DNA from: Aquiflexum lacus
GTDB lineage: Bacteria > Bacteroidota > Bacteroidia > Cytophagales > Cyclobacteriaceae
Length of the DNA: 64,000 nt
NCBI RefSeq assembly: GCF_015476655.1
Contig: NZ_JABFHF010000007.1
Coordinates: 62,001 to 126,000 of the forward strand
Reading direction: 5' to 3'
Position 1 is the first letter of the stretch, and the number at the start of each line of letters is the position of its first letter. Below, one piece after another: positions 23,883 to 33,154 of this stretch. A program made the position numbers and the translations under genes. Under the pieces are notes generated by a model that was not told the DNA's origin, did no database searches, and was given only the letters and a program-made list of their open reading frames with translations.

Positions 23883-24845
23883 ATGGTAATTCCTGTCATT
23901 TTATTGGTTTTAGGTTTTGTGCTTTTGGTTTTTGGAGCGGAAAAACTCGTTGATGCTGCATCTGCATTGGCTGCGAATTTCGGTATTCCCAATATTGTCA
24001 TTGGCTTGACCATTGTCGCTTTTGGCACTTCTGCCCCTGAAATGGTGGTCAATATTTTTGCTGCTGTCAGTGGCTCATCTGAAATGGTCATGGGCAATGT
24101 TCTGGGAAGTAATATTTTTAATGTGCTGGGGATTTTGGGGATTTCTGCTTTGATCTATCCGCTCACTGTCAAATCCAATACAACCTGGATTGAGATCCCA
24201 TTAAGTTTATTAGCAGCAGTTTTGATTTGGGTTTTGGCCAATGACATGCTTTTAGACTTTCAGGTTGGGAATCTGATTTCCAGGTCTGATGGCTTGGTGT
24301 TGATCTTATTTTTTGTGATTTTTTTGGTCTATAACATTACGGTTGCAAAAAACTCCCAAGAAACAGATGAAGCGGTAGAAATTCCTCAAGGCTATACAAC
24401 AACAAAGTCTATCTTTTGGATTTTAGTTGGATTGGCAGGCTTGATATTAGGTGGAAAACTGATAGTAGACAATGCCGTTGAATTGGCCCAACTATTCGGC
24501 ATGTCAGAAAGAATAATTGGACTGACCATAGTTTCTATCGGTACTTCCTTGCCGGAATTGGCCACATCTGTTGCGGCAGTTAGGAAGAAGAAAGTAGACA
24601 TAGCCATAGGGAATGTGGTGGGTTCCAATATTTTCAATACCTTTTTGATTTTGGGCCTTTCATCCATCATTACACCGGTACAGGTCAATCAGGCAAGTAA
24701 TCTTGATATCCTGACCAATATTTTAGCGGGGCTGTTGTTGTTTATGTTTATTTTTACAGGAAAGGGTCGGGCTTTGGAGCGATGGGAGGGAGGCCTTCTT
24801 TTGGCTTTATATATCGGTTATCTTCTGGTTTTGGTGATAAACTGA
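23883..24845 (+). CDS. calcium/sodium antiporter (CaCA family, YrbG-like)
   Basis: The 320-aa membrane protein has two inverted repeats with the ion-binding alpha motifs: GLTIVAFGTSAPEMVVNIFA (about 43-62) and GLTIVSIGTSLPELATSVAA (about 214-233), each followed by GNVLGSNIFN / GNVVGSNIFN. About ten helices. It exchanges Na+ for Ca2+ across the inner membrane. Monocistronic. Confidence 0.95.
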   Translation: MVIPVILLVLGFVLLVFGAEKLVDAASALAANFGIPNIVIGLTIVAFGTSAPEMVVNIFAAVSGSSEMVMGNVLGSNIFNVLGILGISALIYPLTVKSNTTWIEIPLSLLAAVLIWVLANDMLLDFQVGNLISRSDGLVLILFFVIFLVYNITVAKNSQETDEAVEIPQGYTTTKSIFWILVGLAGLILGGKLIVDNAVELAQLFGMSERIIGLTIVSIGTSLPELATSVAAVRKKKVDIAIGNVVGSNIFNTFLILGLSSIITPVQVNQASNLDILTNILAGLLLFMFIFTGKGRALERWEGGLLLALYIGYLLVLVIN

Positions 24846-24932
24846 TTTTCTTTTAGACGATGAAAGTATTGAAATGGATGATTAATTTGGATTTAGTCAG
24901 AAATGGAAAAAATAAATCTTGGAATTAGTCTC

Positions 24933-25496
24933 TCATACCATCAAACTCAACCATCCGAAAACTGACCCAATAAATCCGCCTACAATGAGCTCTAATTCAC
25001 TATGTCTTTTTAACCTCAATCTGGACCATGAAATCAGCAAAGCCAAAACCAATAATAGAAAACCAGACCATAAGCCAATGCTGAAAACAGATACAGCAAT
25101 ATAGAATGCGATCCCAGCATGCATGGAAGCTTTTAACCGAAGGTTGATCAATGCCATCAGCAAGACCATTGCAAAAAACACCAAAGACTTTGAAATCACC
25201 TCTATTGGGAAGTCAAAAAACCAAAAGACCAAAAGCAAAACAATAAATAAAGTAATGGCAAAGGGATAAAAACCTTTCCGCTGTTGCTGATCCGAAACAT
25301 CAAAGTTGGTATAAGTTCCCTTTTTTGTTTTTCTCCAATTATTAAAAATAATGGGGATCGTAATCAGTCCGATAACAGAAATAGAAACGGCCATTGCCGT
25401 GTGTTTTGGCAGGTTATGAAAACTCATCAAAATCACATATAAGGTTCCCAAAAGTAGGGGATGGCCAATAATTGAAATGGTTCTAGCCAAGTTCAT
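24933..25496 (-). CDS. PAP2-superfamily-like membrane protein
   Basis: I place the start at ATG 25496 (MNLARTISIIGHPLLLG), giving 187 aa; the frame is open to 25691 but that part lies over the VOC gene. Five or six helices. The late segment LKASMHAGIAFYIA and SWSRLRLKRHSELELIVGG echo the PAP2 motifs PSGH and SRxxxxxHxxxD, with Met for Gly-side residues and Glu for Asp. It may hydrolyse a lipid phosphate, or be an inactive relative. Overlaps the upstream VOC gene by 14 bp. Confidence 0.7.
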   Translation of the reverse strand: MNLARTISIIGHPLLLGTLYVILMSFHNLPKHTAMAVSISVIGLITIPIIFNNWRKTKKGTYTNFDVSDQQQRKGFYPFAITLFIVLLLVFWFFDFPIEVISKSLVFFAMVLLMALINLRLKASMHAGIAFYIAVSVFSIGLWSGFLLLVLALLISWSRLRLKRHSELELIVGGFIGSVFGWLSLMV

Positions 25497-25914
25497 TGCT
25501 ATCTTCTTTTTTATGGGCCGACAGGGGCTCAATGAGATCCCATAGGTTACCATATAAATCTTTGAATACCGCCACTTTTCCATAGGGCTCATTACTTCGT
25601 TCTCGGAAAATACTGATCTTTTGATCAAGGAGATTCTGGTAGTCTCTATCAAAATCATCGGTATATAAGAATAAAAATACCCGACCACCACTTTGGTGGC
25701 CTATTGCCTTCTCTTGATCTTCTCCTACCGCTTTTGCCAATAAAATTTCACAGTTTCCCTCCTGAAATCCTGGAGGGGCAATTCTCACCCACCTTTTGGT
25801 TTCTGACATAGCCGTGTCTTCCAATAGTTCAAAATGTAGTTTTTGGGTATAAAATTCGATGGCCTCATCATAGTCTCTGACCACCAAGGCAAATCTGGAA
25901 ATAAATTGTTTCAT
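25483..25914 (-). CDS. VOC (glyoxalase/bleomycin resistance)-superfamily protein
   Basis: From ATG 25914 the product is 143 aa: MKQFISRFALVVRDYDEAIEFYTQKL is the canonical first beta-alpha unit and AVFKDLYGNLWDLIEP the last. Longer starts at 25968 or 25929 add residues without family match. Metal-binding residues of glyoxalase I are only partly kept, so the function (dioxygenase-like, resistance or other) is open. Coupled to the PAP2-like gene by overlap. Confidence 0.85.
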   Translation of the reverse strand: MKQFISRFALVVRDYDEAIEFYTQKLHFELLEDTAMSETKRWVRIAPPGFQEGNCEILLAKAVGEDQEKAIGHQSGGRVFLFLYTDDFDRDYQNLLDQKISIFRERSNEPYGKVAVFKDLYGNLWDLIEPLSAHKKEDSNELG

Positions 25915-26038
25915 ATTTTTTTGATTCATAAAATCCAATGGAAGGCTTGTTTTCGTAAATCTACGCACTAGAGCGTTTTATTATCTATCTCGAATTAAAG
26001 CACTGTTTACTGTTTAGTTTGTGGTTAATTTTTTGGAC

Positions 26039-26069
26039 ATACAGGTGGCCCCTTACGGGTCACTTGTAT
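26039..26069. other. hairpin overlapping the end of the SGNH hydrolase gene
   Basis: ATACAGGTGGCCC (26039-26051) pairs with GGGTCACTTGTAT (26057-26069), which includes the stop codon of the minus-strand gene. The T-run (TTTTT) follows on the plus strand, so it is not a standard terminator for that gene; a remnant repeat or RNA-stability element is possible. Confidence 0.4.
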
Positions 26070-26782
26070 TTTTGGAAGGATAGAAGAGTCGCTTTTGCCA
26101 ACATTGCATAACCGGTATCTGAGGGATGTATTCCATCCGAAGCCAATAGATCGGAGGTCATTTCAATTTTGAAGTTGTTAAAATCCAAAGCAGGAATCTT
26201 CTTTCCCAAAGACTTAAGTTCACGGGTCAGGATACTCCTGTGAAGACCGAGAAAAAATCGCATGGGTCCTGGAATTGAAGGAAAATGTTGTACAGGTGCT
26301 ATGGATGGGATGATAATCCTTTGGACTGACTTTTCTATTTGTAATAATTCAATGAAATCTTTCAATTGATACCGGAATCTTCCCGGAGGTGTGAATTTGA
26401 AACAGTCATTGGCCCCGATCAATATGATGGCAAATTCAAATTTTTGAGGAATTTCCTGTTTTGCATGGGTCAATAGTCTTTTTAATTTTTTAGCTTTTAA
26501 TCCATTTTTGCCAAGGTTATGGATATTGTAAGTTTGTTGACTTTGATGATAAACCTGTGAAGCAAATGTGTTCTCTTTGGTACTTGCTCCAACTCCTGCT
26601 GCGGTAGATTCTCCGATGATCAAAATATTTTTGGCATCCTTATCAAAACCCAATTCAAGGAATTCACTTTGAGGTTTCAATTTAATAATGGTCTCTCTAA
26701 GTTTTTTTCCTTTAAAATAGAAAAATGGAAAAAAAGGAAGCAATAGGATTAATTCGAAAAAATAGCGAAGTCTGTTTATCAT
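26060..26782 (-). CDS. SGNH/GDSL hydrolase
   Basis: The 240-aa protein starts with a hydrophobic segment (about 5-24, signal anchor) and then shows the SGNH blocks: IIGESTAAGVGAS with the catalytic Ser (block I), LGKNGLKAK (block II Gly), ILIGANDCFKF (block III Asn) and SDGIHPSDTGYAML with the catalytic Asp/His (block V). It is an esterase or lipase-like enzyme at the membrane; substrate unknown. Monocistronic. Confidence 0.88.
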   Translation of the reverse strand: MINRLRYFFELILLLPFFPFFYFKGKKLRETIIKLKPQSEFLELGFDKDAKNILIIGESTAAGVGASTKENTFASQVYHQSQQTYNIHNLGKNGLKAKKLKRLLTHAKQEIPQKFEFAIILIGANDCFKFTPPGRFRYQLKDFIELLQIEKSVQRIIIPSIAPVQHFPSIPGPMRFFLGLHRSILTRELKSLGKKIPALDFNNFKIEMTSDLLASDGIHPSDTGYAMLAKATLLSFQKYK

Positions 26783-26809
26783 TTCATTGCCGGTTATTGA
26801 TTTAAAGAA

Positions 26810-26838
26810 AACACCAAGCTTATTTAAAACTTGGTGTT
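26810..26838 (-). terminator. intrinsic terminator of the usp-yciH transcript
   Basis: AACACCAAG (26810-26818) and CTTGGTGTT (26830-26838) form a perfect 9-bp stem; on the minus strand it is followed by TTCTTTAAAT. It lies 128 bp beyond the yciH stop. Confidence 0.55.
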
Positions 26839-26925
26839 CAGTAGATTGATCCAGGTAAGGATTGGTTTCATGAAAGAGTAAAAATTTCCCGGATTTTTGA
26901 GCTTAAAACAAACTTTCGAATAGCA

Positions 26926-26958
26926 GACCTTCGAGGTTTGGAAAAAACCTCAAAGGTC
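26926..26958. repeat. GACCTTCGAGG palindromic repeat
   Basis: GACCTTCGAGGTTT pairs with AAACCTCAAAGGTC with a single G-T type mismatch, giving a 14-bp stem. A decayed relative is at 58435-58466. This is a typical dispersed palindrome of Cytophagales genomes (recalled). It lies 8 bp beyond the yciH stop and might help end transcription. Confidence 0.6.
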
Positions 26959-26965
26959 ACTGGTG

Positions 26966-27322
26966 TTATCCGCCGGATTTTTTGGCTTTATAACCCTCCT
27001 GAAGTAAGATTTGCAATACCTTATCTCTATGGTCTCCTTGGATGAGTATTTCACCGTCTTTGGCACTTCCCCCAACACCACATTTGCTTTTCAGAAGTTT
27101 GCCGAGTTCTTTGAGGTCATCTTCCTTACCAATAAAGCCATCAACCAGAGTTACTTGTTTGCCTCCACGTGATTTTTTATCCAACATCACTTTCAGATTT
27201 TGTTGTTGGGCAGGAAGCGTATTGGCTTCTGCACCAGCTCCAAAATCAAAATTGAAGTCATCACGGGTCGAATACACTACCCCATCTCTTTTCTTCCAAT
27301 CGTTGTTTTTATTTTTGGACAT
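26966..27322 (-). CDS. yciH: SUI1/YciH-family translation initiation factor-like protein
   Basis: A 118-aa protein with an N-terminal tail and the SUI1 domain from about residue 42: [21 protein letters not shown], then [34 protein letters not shown]. It resembles archaeal/eukaryotic eIF1 and E. coli YciH, which can influence start-site selection on the small ribosomal subunit. One base separates it from the upstream usp gene, so they are co-transcribed. Confidence 0.93.
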   Translation of the reverse strand: MSKNKNNDWKKRDGVVYSTRDDFNFDFGAGAEANTLPAQQQNLKVMLDKKSRGGKQVTLVDGFIGKEDDLKELGKLLKSKCGVGGSAKDGEILIQGDHRDKVLQILLQEGYKAKKSGG

Positions 27323-27323
27323 G

Positions 27324-28175
27324 TTATTTTTTTGATTTCATGGTCCATACAGGTCTTTTGGCTGCATTGACCACATCTTCAGCAATACTGCCACTCAAAA
27401 GGTGTAAAAATCCTGTTCTTCCATGCGTGGCCATTGCTATCATATCAGCATTGATATCATCTGCATATTCCAAAATCCCATCTTCCTCTGAAGAGCTATT
27501 ATAGACTTCCATAGAGGCGGCATCCAGTTCAAAGTCCTCTGCAAATGATTTAATTTTTTGAATTGATGTTCTTGTATTTTCAAAAATACTAGGTGTATTG
27601 ATTTTTACAAGATGTAGTTCAGCATTGATGATGGTCATAGAAGTTTTGAGTCTGTTGATCACATCAGTGGGAACTTCATTGAAATCACTGGCAAAAACAA
27701 CTTTGCGGATATCCTTAGGTGAGATCTTACTTTTTATGGTGAGTACGGGACAGGATGCGTTTCTGACCACTTTTTCAGTATTACTACCTATCAATACCTC
27801 TTCAAGTCCTGAAGACCCTTTACTTCCCATAATAACAATGTCTGCCTTCGCATCGACTATCTCCTTGGATATGCCTGCAAAAGGATTTCCAAAAACCATC
27901 TTAGTTTCGAAAGAAAAACCCTTATCAGCAAATTTGGCCTCGAATTCAGCCATCTGTTTTTTTCTTTTTTCAACCAATTCAATCATGAAAATTTGGGAAG
28001 ATTCATTACTAAAAGTACCAGCTTCTCCCATACTGTTAAAACTCTGTGGTGTGGGGAGTTCTATTACATGGAAAAGTTTTAAATGGTTCTTAGTCCTTTT
28101 CGCCATTTCACAGGCAAATTCAAATGCATATTCCGCTTCTTGGGAAAAATCATAAGGTACGAGAATTGTTTTCAT
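27324..28175 (-). CDS. tandem universal stress protein (UspA family)
   Basis: A 283-aa protein with two Usp domains (about 1-142 and 143-283). The first has the ATP-binding loop [21 protein letters not shown], and the second has [20 protein letters not shown]; both follow the G-2x-G-9x-G-S/T rule. Cytoplasmic stress protein, probably nucleotide-binding. Directly precedes yciH. Confidence 0.93.
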   Translation of the reverse strand: MKTILVPYDFSQEAEYAFEFACEMAKRTKNHLKLFHVIELPTPQSFNSMGEAGTFSNESSQIFMIELVEKRKKQMAEFEAKFADKGFSFETKMVFGNPFAGISKEIVDAKADIVIMGSKGSSGLEEVLIGSNTEKVVRNASCPVLTIKSKISPKDIRKVVFASDFNEVPTDVINRLKTSMTIINAELHLVKINTPSIFENTRTSIQKIKSFAEDFELDAASMEVYNSSSEEDGILEYADDINADMIAMATHGRTGFLHLLSGSIAEDVVNAAKRPVWTMKSKK

Positions 28176-28247
28176 ATCTAAGGGTGTTTTTTGATTCAGG
28201 AAAATACAAAAAATACATTAAACCCATCAAAAGCTTTCCTTTTTTAT

Positions 28248-29159
28248 CTAAAAAAATATTAATCCTGTCCCAAAGGCCAATACCCAAAGTAAGGTGGAGA
28301 TTGCCATTTTTTTCAAATATGGATCTAATTCTTTGGAGCTGGTTTTTTTACTTATGCCTTTCCCAACTTGTAGCATCATGGGAACTGTAATCAAAGCAAG
28401 TAAGCTACCCAAACTCTGAACTGAAACAGCAAAAAACAATAAAAAAACATTTCCACCAATGATTAAAATCCAATTATAAAATATTGCTTTTTTTCTCCCG
28501 ATTCTGACTGGAATTGATTTTTTTCTGGCTTTGGTGTCGGAGTTGATGTCCCTGATATTGTTGATGTTCAATACAGCAGTACTAAAAAAACCCAAAGAAA
28601 ATGCAGGTAATAAAATGATGGAGTCAAAAGAGAGACTATGAAGGAAGTATGTGCCCAAAACTCCCAATAAACCAAAAAAAACAAAAACTGAAACATCTCC
28701 AAACCCCGCATAGCCATAAGGCTTATTACCTGAAGTATACGTGATGGCAGCTAAAATGGCAGCGATACCTAGCCCCAAAAACAAAAGGAATAATTGCAAA
28801 TCCTGAAGAGCAACATATAATAGAATCAGACCTGAGATAAGAGAAAAAGCAGTAAACAGAAAGATGGCTTTTTTCATATCTGAAAGACTGAGGATTCCTG
28901 ACTGAACCGCACGAATCGGGCCTTCTCTTTCCGAACTGTCAGCACCATGCACACTGTCTCCATAATCATTGGCAAGATTTGAGAGAATTTGTAAAAAAAT
29001 GGTCGTCAGGGCCGCAAAAACAAATACTTCCCACCGAAAGGCATGATTGTGGGCAGCAAGGAATGTCCCGGTCAGGATACTCGATAAAGCCAATGGAAGG
29101 GTTCTCAATCTGATGGCATGAAGCCATGCCTCTTTCTTATTTGATAAGGTAATCTCCAC
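28248..29159 (-). CDS. menA: 1,4-dihydroxy-2-naphthoate polyprenyltransferase
   Basis: The 303-aa membrane enzyme of the UbiA family has the two Asp-rich motifs: NLANDYGDSVHGADSSERE (about 61-79) and NINNIRDINSDTKARKKS. Nine helices expected. It attaches the prenyl chain in menaquinone synthesis; menaquinol is the donor to NrfH. Start GTG at 29159 (EITLSNKKEAWLHAIRLRTL), since no ATG precedes the conserved part. A terminator lies 30 bp ahead of its start. Confidence 0.95.
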   Translation of the reverse strand: MEITLSNKKEAWLHAIRLRTLPLALSSILTGTFLAAHNHAFRWEVFVFAALTTIFLQILSNLANDYGDSVHGADSSEREGPIRAVQSGILSLSDMKKAIFLFTAFSLISGLILLYVALQDLQLFLLFLGLGIAAILAAITYTSGNKPYGYAGFGDVSVFVFFGLLGVLGTYFLHSLSFDSIILLPAFSLGFFSTAVLNINNIRDINSDTKARKKSIPVRIGRKKAIFYNWILIIGGNVFLLFFAVSVQSLGSLLALITVPMMLQVGKGISKKTSSKELDPYLKKMAISTLLWVLAFGTGLIFF

Positions 29160-29188
29160 GGTTTGTTTTTTGGCGAAAATACAAAAAA

Positions 29189-29217
29189 AGACCTATTTCC
29201 TGAAAGGAAACAGGTCT
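29189..29217 (-). terminator. intrinsic terminator between glutathione peroxidase and menA
   Basis: AGACCTATTTCC (29189-29200) pairs with GGAAACAGGTCT (29206-29217); on the minus strand the stem is followed by TTTTTTTGTA. It ends the argS-gpx transcript about 20 bp beyond the gpx stop. Its position 30 bp ahead of menA would also allow partial read-through control. Confidence 0.75.
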
Positions 29218-29237
29218 GATGGGATTCAACAACTTTT

Positions 29238-29825
29238 TTATGCTTGAATTAATTTTATAATCTCTTCATCCATTGGTTTGACTGATGAAGGAAAGAATTT
29301 TACCAACTCCCCATTTTCATTGATAAAATACTTACAAAAATTCCAAGATGGTTCCTTGTCATTCCAACCGTTCATGTCTTTGTCAGAAAGCCATCTGTAA
29401 AGAGGATCTTTGTCAGCACCTTTTACAGAGACTTTATCCATCATTTTGAATGTGACACCATAATTTTCTGAACAAAACTGCTTGATTTCTTCATTAGTGC
29501 CAGGCTCTTGACCTCCAAAATTGTTGGCAGGGAAACCGATGATGGTCACTTTGTCTCCGTGTGCCTCATGTAATTTTTGAAGATCAGCATATTGGGGAGT
29601 GTAACCACATTTCGATGCAACATTTACCAATAATAATTTTTGACCTTTGAATTCAGAGAAATCAATCAATTCTCCATTGATGTCTTTCATTTTGAAATCA
29701 TAAATTGATTTTTCCATAAGTAATTGTTCCAATGTTGTGATTTGACTTTGGTCAGTTTTTTCTTTTTGAATGCTGGAAGTGCAAGCAAATGCGATAATGG
29801 CGAATAAGAATAGGATTTTTTTCAT
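29238..29825 (-). CDS. glutathione peroxidase-family (thiol peroxidase) lipoprotein
   Basis: The 195-aa protein has a short signal (KKILFLFAIIAFAC, possible SPII cleavage at Cys15), then the GPx fold. The peroxidatic Cys73 is in VNVASKCGYTPQYADLQ; FPANNFGGQEPGTNEEI holds the Gln, and WNFCKYFI the Trp and Asn of the tetrad. It reduces hydrogen or lipid peroxides in the periplasm, most likely with thioredoxin-like donors. The stop of argS and its start are 2 bp apart. Confidence 0.93.
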   Translation of the reverse strand: MKKILFLFAIIAFACTSSIQKEKTDQSQITTLEQLLMEKSIYDFKMKDINGELIDFSEFKGQKLLLVNVASKCGYTPQYADLQKLHEAHGDKVTIIGFPANNFGGQEPGTNEEIKQFCSENYGVTFKMMDKVSVKGADKDPLYRWLSDKDMNGWNDKEPSWNFCKYFINENGELVKFFPSSVKPMDEEIIKLIQA

Positions 29826-29827
29826 AA

Positions 29828-31618
29828 TTACATTCTATCTGGGACATTTATACCTAATAACCTCATGCCTGCTTTGATTGTTTTCGCAGTCAAAGAAGAA
29901 AGAGAAATTCTAAATGATTGAACTTTTTGATCAGATTCATTGAAGATAGATAATTCCGCATAAAATCTGTTATATTCTTTAGCTAAATCAAAAAGATACT
30001 GGGCAATTTGGGAAGGTGAAAATTCTTCACCGGCCTGTCTGATTTTTTTCTCGAAGTCATTCAAAACCACAATTAGATCTCTTTCTGCATCTTCAAGTTT
30101 TGCCAATCCTTCAAATCCCTTAAGAGAATAATCTACGCCAATTTGATCTGCTTTTCTTAGAATAGAGGATATTCTGGCATGAGAATATTGGATAAATGGG
30201 CCTGTATTTCCTTGGAATTCTATAGACTCCTGTGGATTGAATAACATTCTTTTTTTTGGATCCACCTTCAACAAGAAATATTTCAATGCCCCCATGCCTA
30301 AAGTTTCGTATAATTCTGATGCTTCCTCAGCAGTAAATCCATCTATTTTACCCAATTCTTTGGTGTGGGACGCAGCAGTGGCAACCATCTCATTCATCAG
30401 GTCATCCGCATCTACAACCGTGCCTTCTCTTGACTTCATTTTTCCTGAAGGTAGATCCACCATACCGTAAGAAAGATGGTACAATCCATCTCCATATGGC
30501 CGGCCTAGTTTCCGCATGATTTTGAAAAGGACGTCAAAGTGATAATCCTGTTCGTTGCCTACGACATACACTGATTTGTCAAATTTGAAATCGCTGTATT
30601 TGAGTTCACAAGTACCCATGTCCTGGGTAATATACACGGAAGTGCCATCCGCCCTGAGAACAAGTTTTTCATCAAGCCCTTCTTCACTCAGGTCTACCCA
30701 AACAGATTCATTTTCTTTTTTGAAGAAAACTCCTTTTTTCAGTCCTTCTTCGACGATATTTTTTCCCAAAAGGTAGGTGTCTGATTCGTAGTAAAATTTA
30801 TCGAAATCTACGCCCATCTTTTTGTATGTGGTATCAAAACCATCATAAACCCAATTGTTCATGGTTTTCCATAGTCCAACAACTTCACTGTCCCCAGCTT
30901 CCCAAAGTCTCAACATCTCTTGGGCTTCAACCATCAATGCGGCTTTTTTCTTTGCTTCCTCCTCCGTATCGCCATTTTCAATCAAATGGGCTATTTGCTT
31001 TTTATATTCCCTGTCAAATATCACATAATATTTTCCAGCCAAATGATCTCCTTTTAATCCACTTGACTCTGGTGTTTCTCCATTGGCAAAATGCTTATAG
31101 GCAACCATTGATTTACAAATATGGATACCACGGTCATTTACCAGATTGGCTTTGATGACTTCATAGCCATTGGCCTTCAAAATTTCTGCTACCGAATATC
31201 CCAGAAAATTGTTCCTGAGATGACCGAGGTGAAGGGGCTTGTTGGTATTTGGTGAACTGTATTCCACCATTACTTTTTGACCGTTTTTCGGGAGTTTTCC
31301 CAAATCTGGATTTTTGTATAATTGAGTAAAAATATCAATCCATGAAGTTTCTTGAATAGAAATATTAAGGAATCCTTTTACCACATTAAAGCTCTTGACC
31401 ACATCAGAATGGGTAGTAAGGTATTCACCGATTTTGGTACCGCTGATTTCAGGGTTAAGTTTGGTGACTCTCAAATAAGGAAAAACCACAAAAGTATAAG
31501 TACCTTCAAATTCCTTATTGGTGGGTTGAAGGGATATTTGATCACTTCCAACTTGATGGTCAAACAGCTCTTTGAAAGCTTGTTGGATTGTAGCAGATAT
31601 TTTTTGTTCTAAATTCAT
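29828..31618 (-). CDS. argS: arginyl-tRNA synthetase
   Basis: A 596-aa class I synthetase: N-terminal additional domain (1-110), SSPNTNKPLHLGHLRNN with the HLGH signature (about 117-133), KMKSREGTVV in place of KMSKS (about 403), and the C-terminal anticodon-binding DALR domain with NTGPFIQYSHARISSILRKA. It charges tRNA-Arg. First gene of an argS-gpx operon. Confidence 0.98.
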   Translation of the reverse strand: MNLEQKISATIQQAFKELFDHQVGSDQISLQPTNKEFEGTYTFVVFPYLRVTKLNPEISGTKIGEYLTTHSDVVKSFNVVKGFLNISIQETSWIDIFTQLYKNPDLGKLPKNGQKVMVEYSSPNTNKPLHLGHLRNNFLGYSVAEILKANGYEVIKANLVNDRGIHICKSMVAYKHFANGETPESSGLKGDHLAGKYYVIFDREYKKQIAHLIENGDTEEEAKKKAALMVEAQEMLRLWEAGDSEVVGLWKTMNNWVYDGFDTTYKKMGVDFDKFYYESDTYLLGKNIVEEGLKKGVFFKKENESVWVDLSEEGLDEKLVLRADGTSVYITQDMGTCELKYSDFKFDKSVYVVGNEQDYHFDVLFKIMRKLGRPYGDGLYHLSYGMVDLPSGKMKSREGTVVDADDLMNEMVATAASHTKELGKIDGFTAEEASELYETLGMGALKYFLLKVDPKKRMLFNPQESIEFQGNTGPFIQYSHARISSILRKADQIGVDYSLKGFEGLAKLEDAERDLIVVLNDFEKKIRQAGEEFSPSQIAQYLFDLAKEYNRFYAELSIFNESDQKVQSFRISLSSLTAKTIKAGMRLLGINVPDRM

Positions 31619-31621
31619 TAA

Positions 31622-31675
31622 TTAGACATGAGATTTGAGACCTGCTTTCCGGCAGGAAGTTGTGAGATATGAGAT
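31622..31675. repeat. GAGA-type degenerate intergenic repeat
   Basis: Short units such as TGAGATTTGAGAC and GTGAGATATGAGATG lie between argS and the arginase gene, around a small palindrome (TTCCGGCAGGAA). Related stretches occur at 32836-32899, 50854-50892 and 61290-61318. Confidence 0.45.
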
Positions 31676-31718
31676 GTCCGCTACGCCACAGGCGTAATTG
31701 CTTGGCAGACAGGATTTT

Positions 31719-32669
31719 TTAGAAATTGTCCACCAATGATTTTGTGGTGGCTTCAAGGATGTCAAAGGCGTTTTCTGCCATTAGATTTTCAGAATCCAAG
31801 GTAGGATTTACTTCTACAATTTCCCAACAGCACACCCTTTTGTCCTTGATCAATTCCTCATTGAGTTGTAAGGCTTCTTCCACTGTCAATCCATCAGGAA
31901 CAGGCGTACCCGTCCCAACCGAAATCGAAGAATCAAGGCTGTCTACATCAAAGGAAATGTAAATCTGATCACAGCTTTTAAGAATCTCCAATGTTTCAGC
32001 GGCAATGGTTCTGATTCCTTTTGACCTCACTTCAGCAGTCGGGAAATTTTTGATTCCATATTTTTTAATCAGGTGGTCTTCTGGTTCTTCTGTATCCCTT
32101 ACCGAAATAAACACAATATCCTCAGGCTTCACCTTTGGGGATTCACCTCCTATATTTTTGATTTTCTCCCAAAACTGTACAGTATCTTCCGAAGGGTCAT
32201 TTACCTGACACTCCAAGTTGTCGGTTTGAATGCACATTGCCAAAGGCATTCCGTGCATGTTTCCAGATGGGGTAGTATATGGTGTGTGGAGGTCAGCATG
32301 CGCATCGATCCAAATGACGCCGAGACGTTTTTCAGGATGGGCTGCTTTGATTCCCATGATGGTACCTGCTGCAGTGGAATGATCTCCTGCCAGTACAATA
32401 GGGAATTTTTTATCCAATCTGAGCGATTCAATGCTGCTGTACACATTTTTGAGCACATGGTAAACGCCATCAATATATTTGGCATTTGGAAATTTATTGC
32501 CTCTGAAAAGGAAATTATTTGCATCTTGAACATGCACAGGTTCAAATTGAGTAAAAAAGTCAGAAGTTTTGTCAAGACTTGCTATTTTCAGGGCGTCAAT
32601 TCCCAAACTTGCGCCCCTGGTGCCTGCAGCAATTTCAGATCGGACTTCTACTAGCTTGATATCTCTCAT
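31719..32669 (-). CDS. rocF: arginase
   Basis: A 316-aa ureohydrolase with the Mn-binding motifs: VLAGDHSTAAGTIMG (about 93-107), IWIDAHADLHTPYTTPSGN (about 118-136) and ISFDVDSLDSSISVGTGTPV (about 236-255). It hydrolyses arginine to ornithine and urea. Agmatinase is a relative; the SLDSS...GTPVPDGLT region and acidic GMPLA loop fit arginase better. The start MRDIKLVEVRSEIAAGTRGA is typical. Stands alone. Confidence 0.9.
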   Translation of the reverse strand: MRDIKLVEVRSEIAAGTRGASLGIDALKIASLDKTSDFFTQFEPVHVQDANNFLFRGNKFPNAKYIDGVYHVLKNVYSSIESLRLDKKFPIVLAGDHSTAAGTIMGIKAAHPEKRLGVIWIDAHADLHTPYTTPSGNMHGMPLAMCIQTDNLECQVNDPSEDTVQFWEKIKNIGGESPKVKPEDIVFISVRDTEEPEDHLIKKYGIKNFPTAEVRSKGIRTIAAETLEILKSCDQIYISFDVDSLDSSISVGTGTPVPDGLTVEEALQLNEELIKDKRVCCWEIVEVNPTLDSENLMAENAFDILEATTKSLVDNF

Positions 32670-33154
32670 AAAATTATATTGTAGGGTTTATTGAATTTGC
32701 TTTTTGGTGTCGCAAAAGTAGGGATTTGAGCGTGGAGAACCAAGGGAAAGGGGATAGGGTAGATTTAAGATTTAAGATTCTAGAACTTAATAACGGGGTT
32801 GGTACCTAAAAATGTAGCGGTTCCAAAAAACAAGAGCTAAGAAGCGGGATTCCAAATGCGAGATAGGATAAGTTAGAGACTTGAGATAAGATAATAGAGG
32901 CAAAGCTGGACCTCACTAAAATGGAAATAATATGGATGCCTGATTTAAATTTTGATTAACCAGTTTAAGTTTGTGATTAATTGCTTAACTGATGTGGATC
33001 CCAAATTCCAATTTCAATGACTGCTTATAGGCTGGGATGTTTGTCCTAAATGAACTGAGCTAAGCTTTATTCAGAATTAGCTTATTGAAACCTTAACAAC
33101 CATTGAAACTTTAGAATCTATAAAAACTTATAACCTCAAAAACTCCTTCAGCCT
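32670..33154. repeat. intergenic region with GA-rich degenerate repeats
   Basis: A 485-bp divergent spacer without a gene. From 32836 to 32899 it shows repeated units of the GAGATAGGATAAG / GAGACTTGAGATAAG kind. The rest is unremarkable AT-rich DNA with the promoters of the arginase and permease genes. Confidence 0.45.

Noticed and set aside
25497-25691. 65-residue N-terminal extension of the PAP2-like protein
   Set aside because: It is an out-of-frame reading of the VOC gene; the ATG at 25496 begins a regular membrane protein.
26039-26069. Terminator of the SGNH hydrolase gene
   Set aside because: The hairpin is good but the T-run is on the opposite strand and the stem includes the stop codon, so it is listed only as a hairpin.
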